Source: Gnetum montanum (Eukaryota; Streptophyta; Gnetopsida; Gnetales; Gnetaceae). Taken from it: 62,000 nt of DNA. The stretch's first letter is position 1, and each line of letters begins with the position of its first letter. The position numbers were made by a program, and so were the translations under genes. Under the pieces are notes generated by a model. The model was not told the origin of the DNA. It ran no database searches and worked only from the letters and a program-made list of their open reading frames with translations. The stretch lies in contig MNCI01002042.1 of the NCBI GenBank assembly GCA_015680685.1, forward strand, positions 580,251-642,250. Reading direction: 5' to 3'. Below, one piece after another: positions 1-11,241 of the stretch.

Positions 1-860
1 CACTTTATTACAGAAAAAGTAACTAGAGCTACTCTATCATAAGCTAGAGAGATATCTACAATTGATACACCATTTTCTTTTGACTCTAGATAAACCCTCA
101 TGCCAACATTCCCAATTGCAATGTCATTATCCCTTGATTTTCAAAACATTCAATTTAGCAACATTTTCATTTCTATTCCAACTTCATGGTTAATTAACTG
201 TTGCAGAATTCTTTACAAGAAAGAACATAATCCTCCTTGAACAGTTTCAGTTCATTAGGATTTTGTACCTCACCATTTGCAAATAAGTCCACCTGTTCCA
301 TGAAATGGTAAAAATGTGCCAACATTACTAATGATCATGTGGCAAGGAAATGGGCAAACTTTGTTAACAAATCTACAACTACTAAGATAGCATCACAACC
401 ACTAGGAGCTTGTGGAAGACCAACAATAAAATCCATACTAATGGCATCCCATTTCCATTGAGGAACGTCATGAGACTGCAAATATCCTCTAGGTCTCTGA
501 TGCTCTATCTTCACTTGTTGGCAAATTAAATAATGAGATACATACTCTCCTACATTTCTCTTCATACCCAACCACCAATACATCCATCGTAAACTCTGGT
601 ACATTTTTTGACTACCTGGATGCATTTGGTATTTGCTCATGTGGGCCTCATCCATTAATTGAATTCAAAGAGCTATTGGAACACATACTCGACCATCCCT
701 CCATAATACTTCATGACTATCTACAGAGAGTAGTCCATTAGAGGTAATATGTTGCCTCAATGTCTAACACCAAGGATCATGTTGTTGCTCCCACATATGC
801 TCTTGCAAATCTGATCAGATGGTTAAGTTATTAAGCTTACTTTCCACCCTACTCAATGCA
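1..860 (-). pseudogene. Tekay-like integrase fragment
   Basis: The longest open piece (335-655) shows the end of the zinc-binding domain (HPGSQKMY, LICQQVK) followed by the start of the catalytic core (WKWDAISMDFIVGLP, then VVVDLLTKFAHF). The first catalytic Asp is in SMDF. This domain inserts element cDNA into chromosomes. Upstream, toward 860, the N-terminal part is readable only through stops. The rest of the core and any chromodomain run off the left edge. The downstream frame is also broken, so this is a relic. Confidence 0.75.
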
Positions 861-2160
861 TCTGCTACTTTGTTAGTCTTGCCAAGCTTGTAATTAATAG
901 TGAAATCAAAATCAACAAGTAACTCCACCCATCTACATTTTCGTAGGTTTAATTGTGGCTAACTCATAAGATATTGGAGGCTCTTATGGTCAGTCAAAAT
1001 AGTCACCTGCTCTCCATATAGATAATGCCACCAAATCTTCAATGCAAAGATCACATCACCTAATTCTAGATCATGCATAGGATATCTAGTTTCATGTGGC
1101 CTTAATTGACAGGATGTAACAGCCACAACCTATCCATCCTGCATCAACACACAACCAAATCCATCCCCTAAAGCATCAGTACTAATATTATATTGATGTC
1201 CTGGTGTAGGAGATATTAGCACAGGAGTAGTCACCAATCTATGTTTCAATGCCTCAAATGTAGTTTAACAAGCTAGTCCCCAAGTAAAGACAACCTCTTT
1301 TCTCAACAATCAAGTCAAAGGAGATGCTATCTGAGAGAAATGTTCCACAAACCTCCAATAATATCTTGCTAACCCCAAGAAGCTTCGTACCTCCACTATT
1401 GATTGTGGCCTAGGTCAATCATGAACAACTGCAATCTTTGCAAGATCCACAGAGATACCAACTCCTGACACCACATGTCCTAAGAATTGAATTTTTGATT
1501 ACCAAAATGAACACTTGGACAATTGAGTATATAGTTGGTACTCCCTCAAAGTCTCTAAAATTGTCCACAAGTGCTCTACATGCAATTTTTCATGAGGAGA
1601 ATATACTAAGATATCATCAATGAACATAATCATAAACTAATCTAGGAATGGACACATCACATTGTTCATGAAGTGCATGAAAAATACTGGTGCATTTGTC
1701 AACCCAAAGGGTAGCATGAAAAACTCATAGTGGCCATACCTTGTTCTGAATGCTATCTTTGACACATCTTGCTCATGAACCCACACTTGATGATACCCAA
1801 ACTTGAGATCAATCTTTGAGAATACATGAGCTCCTTGAAGTTGATCCAACAAGTCATCAATGCATGGTAGGGGATATCTATTTTTCACAGTCACTTGGTT
1901 TAAGCACCTATAATCTATGAATAACCACAAACCCCCATCCTTCTTTTTAACAAATAGCACAGGTGCATCCCACAATGATACACTAGGATGAATAAGGCCT
2001 TAATCTAGCAATTCTTGTAGTTGAATCTTTAGCTCTGCTACCTCTATGTGAGACATCCTATGTGGAGCCTTTGAAATAGGCTCTATACCAAGTTTAAGTT
2101 CGATCTTGAACTCAATCTCTCATCTAGGTGACAAACCCGGTAATTTAGACTAGAATACAT
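861..2160 (-). pseudogene. Tekay-like reverse transcriptase and RNase H
   Basis: The piece 1637-1975 carries RT fingers and palm: [45 protein letters not shown] and [12 protein letters not shown]. Just downstream, in another frame near 1600-1640, the catalytic box reads FIDDILVYS, so both Asp residues survive. RNase H follows at about 870-1260, with [22 protein letters not shown] and TDHKSLQYL recognisable. Several stops interrupt it. The enzyme would copy element RNA into DNA; this copy cannot encode it intact. Confidence 0.8.
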
Positions 2161-2379
2161 TAGGGAATTCATGAACCACAAGAATTTAATCTATTTCCAT
2201 CATATCTATTTTATAGATTGTAGCCACAAAACATTCATTCCTCTTTTGAAGCATCCTACAGTACATTCAAGAGGAGACTAAATCCAAGTGCACAATCCTC
2301 GAACAAGTTTGTACCTCAATTGAAGCACCATCAACTGATAGTAATCATAGGAGCTTTTACTAATAGTCCAAACTAGCAT

Positions 2380-2690
2380 TGACTTACAAAATTACATCAT
2401 ACACCCGAAGAGCCATAACATGTAAATCACTAACCCATTGCACACCTTGCAATTCTACTAGCACATTCCTACACACCTGATCAACTTGAGTTTCAAGACC
2501 CCCAGCAAAAGATACTATCAACCCAAGAGAAAGATAATGACATACAAGAGCTACATGATGTGCAACCATAGGATCTATGAAAGAATGTCTAGCACTGGGA
2601 TCAAATAACATTAACATAGTAAAGTCCAAAATCATACCTTCAATCCCCATCTTTGTGTTTGGCTACACATCCAGAGGCTGGTCGATTAAG
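2380..2690 (-). pseudogene. Tekay-like aspartic protease relic
   Basis: The open piece 2384-2650 contains FDPSARHSFID, which aligns with the retropepsin active-site box (F-D-S-G-A-T-H-S-F-I type). The catalytic Asp is kept, but the following S-G has become P-S, so activity is unlikely. It lies between the zinc knuckles and RT, the expected place. About 90 residues remain in frame before stops. Confidence 0.6.
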
Positions 2691-2739
2691 GCATACATCC
2701 ATCCTGAAGTCTTGCAGTCCCCTCCTCTAGGCTGAGTAA

Positions 2740-3006
2740 CTAGTGCACCCCATCCACCTTGAACTGGAGGTCACTATCCTTGGCCTCTACCTCTTCCACT
2801 ACTACCAGCCTACTTTGGGCACTCTTGAGCCCAATGCCCTGGCTTCCCACATGCAAAATAATTTTGGTAATCCCTCTGCAGACAACCAAGCTTCCCACAT
2901 CTATAATAAACAATAGCTCCATGACCAACTCCAATAGTAGGACCATGAGTGGATGTTGGATACTCTCCTTGGCCATGAACTTACTTAGAGGGGCCATGAA
3001 GTTGTT
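2740..3006 (-). pseudogene. Tekay-like gag C-terminal part with CCHC knuckles
   Basis: One minus-strand frame reads two degenerate zinc knuckles at about 2815-2895: YRCGKLGCLQRDY and FACGKPGHWAQECPK. The first has lost its His and last Cys, the second its first Cys. Such knuckles bind element RNA in the Gag particle. Just upstream in the protein is a Q/G-rich linker ending at 3006, exactly where the Athila-type fragment begins. The missing N-terminal gag is found beyond the insertion at 4629-5440. Confidence 0.7.
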
Positions 3007-3021
3007 TAACAGTGCATAATA

Positions 3022-3507
3022 TCATTCTAAGGCCATGTCCAAGGGTTCATGTTGTGCTTGTTTCCATTCTTGGATTTGTCTCCTCAAGGCTGACACTCTT
3101 GCATAGGTTTGATATCTTTCATTGAAAAGTTCTACCATTATCGGCCAACGTCGAATTGATTTTGGTTTTAACGACCTATACCATGCTTTTGCTTGGCCAA
3201 CGAGTGTCAAAGGAAAGAGCTTAAGTTTTTGCCACCCATTATCAATATTGTTCCATGTACAGGCATCATAGAAGGCTTGTAAATGTTTTTGCGGATCTAA
3301 ATCATAGCCCCTTGAAAACTTGGAAAAGTTGTTTAAATCAAGCACGAGTAGACAACTTTCCTTATGATGCCTGTGGGCTATTTGAACAGCCTCTTGTATT
3401 TCCGTTAAGCTTGTAGTGGCCAGTAGGGGTTCATCGTCATCGGGTAAGTTATGCTTTCGTGCGTTGGGATGATGTTGTCTTCGTTTATGTTTATAAGAAA
3501 CCCCCAC
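3022..3507 (-). pseudogene. Athila-type gag, N-terminal and central part (truncated)
   Basis: This 161-residue open frame has the retrotransposon gag core (LQAFYDACTWNNIDNGWQKL, LFPLTLVGQAKAWYRSL, FNERYQTYARV). Close relatives sit in element A (about 44800-45150, minus) and element E (about 50400-50680, plus). Gag builds the virus-like particle. The frame breaks shortly before the truncation at 3007. No zinc knuckle, protease or polymerase of this element follows. Confidence 0.8.
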
Positions 3508-3729
3508 CTCGGGTTACGTACTCCAATCTTCATTGTTATAATATTCGTTGGTTCTCCAATGAATTGCTTCACTAGATGTGGCATTATTATAATCTTGTAG
3601 GAGAGACATGGTTGTAAAATTGTGTGTGATTTAATTACAATTATTATTATTATTTTTCTGAAAGATATATCATCAAGGCTTTGCTATAGCGACCTTGTAT
3701 GATGTAACTAATCTAAATAACTAGCACCA

Positions 3730-3747
3730 TCCCCGGCAACAACACCA
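3730..3747 (-). other. Primer binding site, tRNA-Asp type
   Basis: The minus strand reads TGGTGTTGTTGCCGGGGA one base after the LTR end. It differs from the tRNA-Asp complement TGGCGCCGTTGCCGGGGA by C-to-T changes only. This PBS type is usual in Athila elements and fixes element orientation and the LTR border. Confidence 0.75.
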
Positions 3748-3748
3748 A

Positions 3749-4628
3749 TGATGAGCGACTAGATACCCCTACACTCAACCATACAAATATGAGCATTCAC
3801 GCACAATCCAGTCGAACTTTGTGGATACGCTAGTTGTGGAATCTAGATAGTTACACCTTGATCACAGTTCGTTGTCTTCTCACCTGGACTAGTATTTGCT
3901 TTGTCATGTATGGTTTAGTCAAGAGTGAGGTGTATGATGTGATCCTAAACTAGTGCTACTCCTAGAGGCAATGGAAAATAACTTTTTTTTTTAAATTAAT
4001 AAGCAATAAGAAATGAAGTCTAAGCTAACCTAAGTGTGATGAGCATCTGTTCCTTAATCATCTGTATACATCTTGGACCTTGTGCACGACTACTACTGGG
4101 ATTACCAAGCGTAGATCCTAGGTACGCTACTGGGTGACCAAGTAGTCACACTTAAATGCTCATGATTAAGTCATACTCATTCTACATTTAACAACAGGAA
4201 TAGTAAATGATGATAAAGAAATATTAACTAAGAAAACAATAAATAACAATAACAATTAAACAATTAAAACTAAGTGAATGCTGCAATGATGAAGTAATCT
4301 CAATCTTTATTTCCAGTCATGTGCGCATCTAAGTATGTCACACTCAAATAAAGGTGTCATACAATTATAAGCATCACACTGCAGGCATGCACTGGGAAAA
4401 TATTCTAACTCCTACGGAAACAAAATGCAAGGGCTTCGCTACAACTACTAAACAGATACCTAGGTGTGGTAGAGGGCCACTTATTTATAGGCTAAAACAG
4501 GCTCTGTGTAAACGAGGCCACGTTGACGCATGGAGGGATGCGTCGACGGGGCCGCATCAACGTGGCCCTGTATACAAGGCCTTGTATACATAACCTAGTC
4601 AACGCATCGATTACTTAGTGCTTCATCA
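3749..4628 (-). repeat. Athila-type LTR (880 bp)
   Basis: The LTR is bounded by TGATGA and TCATCA and adjoins the tRNA-Asp PBS. A minus-strand TATAAATA box lies at 4482-4489. Its last 80 bp or so (on plus 3749-3830) and its middle part (about 4050-4150) match the solo LTR at 36960-37792 closely. It is the only LTR of this truncated fragment in the window. Confidence 0.85.
4482..4489 (-). promoter_or_regulatory. LTR TATA box
   Basis: The minus strand reads CCTATAAATAAG. The same position in the other Athila-type LTRs also has TATAAATA, which supports it as the element's core promoter. Confidence 0.6.
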
Positions 4629-5440
4629 TGCTCCTATCGCCTCTCTCTATGTGCTATATCTTCTCGTTGACTCCTCTATAAATCCATGGCTACTGCTCTA
4701 GCTTCATCATAGGAAGTCAATCTGAGAGGTAATAGATGATCCTTCAAAGATGATCTGAAGCCTCGAACAAACCTGTTTGCTTATGCTTGAGCATCTATCT
4801 ACATCTGCGGTACATAACTACTCAGCTCAGAGAAACAAGAATCATACTCTATCACAAACCAACTACCCTAATACAAATGGTAAAATTCATCCTCCTTGGC
4901 CTATGCATATTGGGTGGACACATAACGACCTCTAAAAGATGCTAGAAAATCATCCCATGCCACCTCTTAACTAGTCCACCCCTTGGCCTGCTCTTCAGTT
5001 GTCCACCAATGCTAGGCAATACCAACCAGTTGATAAACTACTCAACAAGTCTACTACATCGATGAATAGTCCATTAAATCAAAATCCTTTTGCAATTCCT
5101 CTAACCATTCTATAGACATAGTGGGATCCTCAGTGCCATCAAATTTCGGAGGTCCCAATTGTCAAAACTACTCCACTAGTTTCCTATTGATAGGCTGCTT
5201 GTATGATTCTATTGAGCCTCCACTACCACTACCACTTTCCACTTCCCTGATTGTGGGAATAGGAGTACGAGCATCACTAGCTGCAACAAGCTACTACAAG
5301 ATCTATAACAATTGTTGTATAAGCTTTGGTTACCTATTTGTAGGACCACTACTAGATGTTGGAGGAGGTTGCTCTTATCCATCATTAGAACCTTCTAGTC
5401 TATGGGCCCCACTAGCACCATGACCACATCTATTACACAT
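4629..5440 (-). pseudogene. Tekay-like gag, N-terminal and central part
   Basis: Reading the minus strand from an ATG at 5440 gives a typical Tekay/Del gag in fragments: a start with MCNRCGHG, then GPPKFDGTEDP with EWLEELQKDFDLM, and later LRSSLKDHLLPLRL with SYDEARAVAMDL. Several stops interrupt it. The reading stops at 4629, where the Athila-type LTR begins, and its C-terminal part resumes at 3006. It lies just downstream of the initiator-Met-type PBS. Confidence 0.75.
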
Positions 5441-5500
5441 CTTTGTAACCTAAAATTACACAAATGGGTAAGTACACCCACCATCATACAACATCAAAGT

Positions 5501-5518
5501 AAACTAGCTTTGATACCA
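5501..5518 (-). other. Primer binding site, initiator-Met tRNA type
   Basis: The minus strand reads TGGTATCAAAGCTAGTTT, close to the TGGTATCAGAGC core of plant initiator-Met PBS sites. It lies 3 bp from the LTR end GGGTGTTACA. Confidence 0.75.
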
Positions 5519-5521
5519 CAA

Positions 5522-8162
5522 TGTAACACCCATCCTAGCTAGGGCAACGTGATGCCTAGGGTCAAGTAATCTTAGCATGGAAGCATGACAATTAGAACCA
5601 ATAATGTACATAATACATTTTAATAAGAAAATTTAAATAATACAAAACTTTCCTACCATACCAAAAATGAAACATACATATCACATCATAAAAATGCGTG
5701 TCTCTACATTAAGCAAACTATACACTGCTCTACAAAAACACAAAAAAACACATAAACCTCATCATCATATATAGAAGAGTACAGTACAAAGAGTTTCATA
5801 CAAGGATATCTCATTCACACTACTATACATGAAAATATACAATAATCAAGCATTGAACGATTTCCCCTTCTTTACTCTCTCTCTCTCTTCGTGCTCGTCT
5901 AGGATCCTATGCCTTTCACTTGTAATGAAATAAAGTTAGTACACAAATGAGTGGGAAGCCTTTACACTTCCCCTGCTAGATGGTCAACAAGTGTTGCATT
6001 AGAGGAGAGTGGGGTACAAGGCAACCTGTGACACTATTAGTCTTATGCATGCTCAAAACAACACACACCATATCACACATAAAGCTAACATACTATCATA
6101 CAATCACACAATCACAGACAAAGCTATGGTCAGACATCATCTATCATGCCCATGTCATCACACCCATGATATACCATAAATAGTCCACGATCCACATAAT
6201 CATTATCCCAACAGAACACCTATTGTCAATAGTATGACTCACAAACCAACACTATCACATACACAGCTCACATGGTTGCTAGCATATCTATGCTTAGTGT
6301 AGCATGTGAAACGTTGCCATGAGTGCTCATAATAGCCATTACCTGCAGGTCTTTTATTAATCCAATCAGTGCTATGGTTCATCAACCTATGACCCACAAC
6401 CACTAGCCTTTTGGAAGACTAGCAATAGGAATGAACACACCTATGCCACAGACCAGTTTTAGGGACGAACACACTATGCTCTCCCACTCTCAAGATGAAG
6501 CTTGAGATAGGAGCCTCATTAATGCATCATAGTGGGGGTCAATCCATACTACCTCCAGGGTGCCTCATCACCAACCGGTCCACACCATCATGCTAGCACC
6601 ACCTACCAACGATCGTCACAAGTGTTGTCATGAAAACATATACACAATTTGGCTAGCCTAAGCCAGAACATGTCATAAACACAACCCATCCAACTAAACA
6701 TAACCACACAGATTTACCCCTAATAGTTATAGTCATTCCATGAAAAACAATACCATGATGCAACAAGACAACATGAAGACCTCGATATGACAAAACGATA
6801 TCATATTTCTCAAAAGACACGTACTTCCATACAAATGGCCACTATAATAACCTTTAAAATGATATATGCCCAAAGAGAAAACTAATCCCACAATTAGAAA
6901 GTACTTTCCACAATAATCCGAATGACACTAATTTTACCTAAATTGAACTCCTAAAAGCAAAGGTATGTGTGTTCAAAGTTTGATTAATAAAATAATATTT
7001 AAATAATATTGGGAACACCCAAAAGCTTTGGTGCCCCAATAGGCCCCACAAATAACATATTCCAATCATATGAGGCTCATCAACACCACAGATCATATTC
7101 CACAAGTCCTCATCATTCCATACATCCTAGATATATTAATAAACAATTCGTAACCACAATAGTGCAATTTTGGAAAATATGCAAAATAACATGCCTAAGC
7201 TTAGACTTTGAGCTATTCACCCCACATGCCCCCATCGCAAGATCATATACACTAATCCAACACAAAAATATAGGGAAAAGGTAAAGACAATCCACCAATT
7301 AAAATTGTTGGGGTAGAAAGGTCAAAAAGGAGAAAATCCTCAAAAATACAGACTCCTGTGCGTTTCTATTTTAGAAACAGTGAAACATAGAAAAACAAAC
7401 AAAAACTCAAGCATGACAGTGTAGAAAGGCAATGGTCTCTTATTAGAAAAAAAACAAGGTTTAGGCCACGTTGCTTTATGCTTTTAGGTGATAGCAACAT
7501 GAAAAGAAAAAGAAAACGGTGGTAACATTGGCAGTGGGCATAATAATAAAGAAAAAAAATCAACATAAAATCTATACATATGTTAAAAAAGAAAAAAGAA
7601 AACCAACAATGCACTCCTCACATCACATGAGTTACTTTTTTTTTTCTGTCTGTTTTTCATTTAAATTTTTTTTTTTTCAAAAATGATTTTCATAAGTTAT
7701 TTTTATTTTCCATTTCCACAACTAATATCATAAACTTTAAACCTACATAACAAACACACAGGACTCCAAATCAAAATTGGTTTGAACCTACAAGATCCTT
7801 ATCATATGCTCTACACATTCACATGCCAAAACCACACCCAAACATCATGCAACATAGTGCTGTAGTACAAATGCCGACATGCTAAAATCACACATAAAAC
7901 ATAAAACATACTGGATTGGTGCTCTTATTTCCCAATCCCACACCCCTACTAGCAACATCACCTATCTAAAACATCACATAGGTCTAGTGTATATAATCAC
8001 GTTAGTTAAACATGTAAAGACATCATAATCATAACAAAAAAATGAAGCCTTATAACCTATAAAATACATTAACTTGTCCCTAAAAACCCACCGGGACTCC
8101 ACATGTAATCTCTAAATCATAAGCATATAACCATACCTACTAACTCTGGGTGGGGTGTAACA
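5522..8162 (-). repeat. Tekay-like 5' LTR (2641 bp)
   Basis: On the plus strand it runs from TGTAACACCC to GGGTGTAACA, the short inverted termini usual for Tekay/Del LTRs, and its inner end adjoins the PBS. The sequence is AT-rich and full of stops, with no coding content that I recognise. Open frames inside it, such as at 7009-7284, have no protein character. The partner LTR lies outside the window, so insertion age cannot be judged. Confidence 0.75.
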
Positions 8163-8456
8163 TAAATCCTTTTCATTTTAATAGTAATAAGCCTAACCTT
8201 TTCTCGAAAAAAAATAGTTCATACTTGCAAATAAGACTAGTACATTTAAAATAAATAGTTCATACTTGCAAGTCTAGGAATATTTATTCTAAATTCACCA
8301 TTTTAGTCTAATTCAATGAGGTCATAAGAATATTCACATCCCTATGGGGTTGAGAAATTAACTTATGAACTAATCACAATCTTTTAGATGACACCATTAT
8401 CTTAAAATATCATTATGACTTAAGATGCTATGATTACCCTAAGTCATGTTGAAGTC
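8163..8456. other. Unique flank between two elements
   Basis: This AT-rich stretch continues logically into 24228 onward once the Tat element is removed. It ends with AAGTC (8452-8456), the left target duplication of that element. A short repeated phrase (atagttcatacttgcaa) occurs twice near 8215 and 8258. I see no gene in it. Confidence 0.5.
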
Positions 8457-9910
8457 TGTAACAATGGAAAACGTCGGCAGCTGGAAAATACCGACCAAAT
8501 TTCATGTACACAGTTTTAACCACGAATCCGTGCGAGGGCTATGCTGGGAAAACGAATCCGCGGTGCCCTGAACGGTCTTGTCGATCAGACAGGGACTTAC
8601 TAATCAGTAAACCGATAAATATCTCGTGAAACGATCTGATTCGAGGAATCGCAAAACCAGGGGAAAACGATGTGGATGAATTGCAACGATGATAACGTTA
8701 AACACGATAAGAGGAGGCTGACATAAGAGAAACACGTAGTTTCAAGATCTACGCTTTGACTTGAGAAATGTATATCCTGTATATCTCATTACACTGGGGA
8801 GACCCCGATTACCGAATGTAAAGCAAGCACAAAACAACAAGAAAACTGTCCAGACAGAAGTCTGATCTACCTCGAGAGGTAAAGCCGGGATGCAAGGAAG
8901 GTCAAGCTCTGACGTCTACCGATCAACTGTTTCTGACCAATAGAGTCTTCCCAGTAGAACGATTACTTCTGTCGCCAGTGCTCAAAGAGAACTGTGCTCT
9001 GTTTCTGCCGTAAGGTGATGCTGTCGAAAATTGCCAAAGCGCTGCTCTCTGTATCTCTGCTCAAAGGTGATAAGTGCTCCAGTGCTCGAAAAAATGCCTT
9101 TGCTTCTCTGATTTGCCAACCTCTGTATCTTTGTCAACTGGGGTATTTATAGGCTGCGACGCTCCGTGGAAAAGGCGCAACCCTGATGACGTGTGTCCCG
9201 AGTGTTTCGGGCACTGTTGGTTTGACCATTTTTACGTCAAACTTCATGACTACGCACAATACGCTCGTTCGCGTATTTTGCGTGTGAAGAAGAGGTGCAT
9301 GTCGGGCATGTCTCAACTGTCTTTGGGTTATATTATGCTCATTCACGCTGCGTTGCGTGCACAAGTGTAACATAACATGGAAACAATGGATTCAAACTGT
9401 TTTACGCTCGCTTACGTGGCCACGCGTAGTGAAGCGTAAACAATGTCTAGTTTGGCGATGCAATACGCTGCGATACGCTACGTTGCATGATGAGCGTATG
9501 ATGGGCAATCGCACTTTCTTAGACTTTTCCTTTGATTGTTCTGGAGCTTATTACGCTGCCGTGCGTAACAGAGCGTAAACCTATCCTTGAACAAAAGACT
9601 TAGCAAAATACACAAGAAGTCGCATATCGCGTTGCTTAAGCTTCTCCTTATGCCGAAGCAACTATCCTTCTGATGCCGGACTATGTTTAAGCGAAATCAC
9701 GCTAAGCACCATTACGCTACATTACATAATATAGCGTAAACAGAAAAAGCATAGAAAGATTAGGAATCTGCATAAGAAGTCGAGGACTCGATGCTATGCG
9801 CCCCTTGATGCTGCTCTGTCTTAGTCCCCCTTCTGGAATTCTGACATGTGCCCTTGCCTAAACTGCGAATCTTTGCCTGAGGCCGACTCACGATTTTTCA
9901 CGGTGTTTCA
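8457..9910 (-). repeat. Tat element 3' LTR (1454 bp)
   Basis: It starts TGTAAC and ends TTTCA on the plus strand and is collinear with 22769-24222 over its full length. I count about ten differences in the first 120 bases and fewer later. It contains many copies of GCGTAA/TTACGC at about 9250-9740 and a minus-strand TATA box at 9144-9151. Confidence 0.95.
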
Positions 9911-9925
9911 ATGGCCCCTCTTTGT
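9911..9925 (-). other. Polypurine tract
   Basis: The minus strand reads AAAGAGGGGCCAT directly before the 3' LTR. This is the expected plus-strand primer site of an LTR retrotransposon and confirms minus orientation. Confidence 0.65.
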
Positions 9926-11241
9926 TGACGGTTGGAGGGCTTACCCGAAAGATGTCGATAAAGAAGACGAAACACCGGGTTGGTAGAAGCAAGAACAGCG
10001 TCCATCCATGGCTACTCAAGGATCGCCCTGTCAACATGGAAGAGTAAAGCTGGAGGGAATGGGAGATAGAATGGCATGGTGGGAAACAGGAATGCTTTCA
10101 GACGAGTGTAGCACATCAGCCTGAGATCTCTCTATCACTGATTATAGCAGGAATGCGTGCAAAAGGAGCATGGCGCATCACTTCTGCGATATCTCTGCTA
10201 GTGTGAGTGCGGAAAATGGATACTTGCGTATGTAGCTTTTGCGTATGGGAAGCGGGTGGTGGGGATGAAGGAGATAAGAGTTAGGGGTAGGATTGCGAGA
10301 GGTATAGGCATGCAGATCTAAGTGATCGGGTCAAACCTGAGCAGCCATTTCAACACGCTGTTGTACTTCACCGCTCAGATGGATGCGACTTTGAACGACA
10401 TCCTCCAAGGCAAGTAACTTGCAGCCACAAAAGAAAGCAGAGGACACCATTGCTCATGCGAGCAAGAGGCGAGGTTGTCGAAACGAGCACCGTTTGATGT
10501 AAGATAGAGCGATTGGGCGTAGAGGAGAAGCCGGAGCATGCGGGCGGAGCCGCCAATCCTGACGATTGGCCCAGCATATCTTCGCCAAAAGGCATCAGAC
10601 ACAGTGCAGCTAACTGGTTGTACAAGGAACCAGCCAGATGAATTTGCGAAGCCGGCATCCGATGGCGATGATTGGCGGAGGTCGCCGAGGTCGTTGTCGA
10701 CGAGGATTTCGTTGGGGCTCTGGCTGGCGAGACTAAACTCTCAGAGGTACCACCGCTGCAGTGGGCGCAGNAGTCTGCTGAGATCATAAATCAAACACGC
10801 CACCATCCGCTACGACGTAAAACTAGCACTTCTCGGTCCGCCCAGACTTTAAACTGGGACCATGGTCTGCTGAGACTTAAAACTAGTAACGGCAGTCTAC
10901 CAGGAATTAAAAATGGGACTTACAGACTGCTGCCATGTAAATCAAGCCAGCGTGACCATCTCTGTATAGCTGCACAACCAACGGGGTGGGATACTAGGAC
11001 AGTCCCAGCGTCGCCACCCCACTGGCATCCTACTGATTCCTCGGATAAGCTGAGAGGCATCTTACTGATCCCTCGAAGATGCCGTCACTGCGCCCACTGC
11101 AGCGGTGGTACCTCTGAGAGTTTAGTCTCGCCAGCCAGAGCCCCAACGAAATCCTCGTCGACAACGACCTCNCGAGCAATGCCAGTTTAACGTCGTAGCG
11201 GACGAATATTGCCATACCTGCTGTTGATACCATGGATGCTG
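9926..11241 (-). other. Post-integrase spacer of the Tat element
   Basis: This 1.3 kb lies between the integrase stop and the polypurine tract. It has a different composition (more GC, 10370-11190) from the LTR. Short open frames occur on both strands (for example 10375-10602 minus), but I recognise no domain in them. Two single ambiguous bases (10771, 11172) sit at the ends of the arms of an inverted repeat. Tat elements often carry extra sequence here; its role is unknown. Confidence 0.5.
10687..11171. repeat. Inverted repeat with 84-bp arms
   Basis: The arm 10687-10770 (starting gaggtcgttgtcgacgagg) reappears reverse-complemented at 11088-11171. A second short inverted match lies at about 10795-10815 and 11184-11204 (ccgctacgacgt). 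Each arm is followed by a single N (10771, 11172). The N positions raise the possibility of a consensus or assembly artefact rather than a real hairpin. Confidence 0.8.

Larger units (their letters stand above)
3007..4628 (-). mobile_element. Truncated Athila-type fragment (LTR, leader, part of gag) inside Tekay gag
   Basis: The minus-strand order is a complete LTR (4628-3749), a tRNA-Asp-type PBS, leader, and gag that stops abruptly at 3007. The same gag in element E (from about 50350) is collinear up to the shared stretch read as taacagtgcat here, then the two diverge. Left of 3007 Tekay gag resumes. There is no target duplication. Joining 3006 to 4629 restores a plausible uninterrupted Tekay gag sequence with only about 1 bp of overlap. 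Confidence 0.8.
1..8162 (-). mobile_element. Tekay/Del-like Ty3/gypsy element, 3' end outside window
   Basis: Read on the minus strand the order is 5' LTR, PBS, gag, zinc knuckles, protease, RT, RNase H, integrase, which is the Ty3/gypsy order. The PBS resembles the initiator-Met tRNA type, the RT has FIDDILVYS and the LTR is very long, all fitting the Tekay/Del chromovirus lineage. The chromodomain and 3' LTR would lie left of position 1. The gag is interrupted by an unrelated Athila-type fragment at 3007-4628. Stops and frameshifts occur in every domain, so the copy is dead. The outer flank at 8163-8167 (TAAAT) would be the target duplication, but its partner is not in the window. Confidence 0.85.

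Noticed and set aside
7009-7298. Overlapping open frames on both strands in the Tekay LTR
   Set aside because: AT-rich LTR sequence with low-complexity translations; nothing recognisable.
10538-11190. Plus-strand open frames over the inverted repeat
   Set aside because: They run through the ambiguous bases and mirror each other through the inverted arms. No domain or codon signal.
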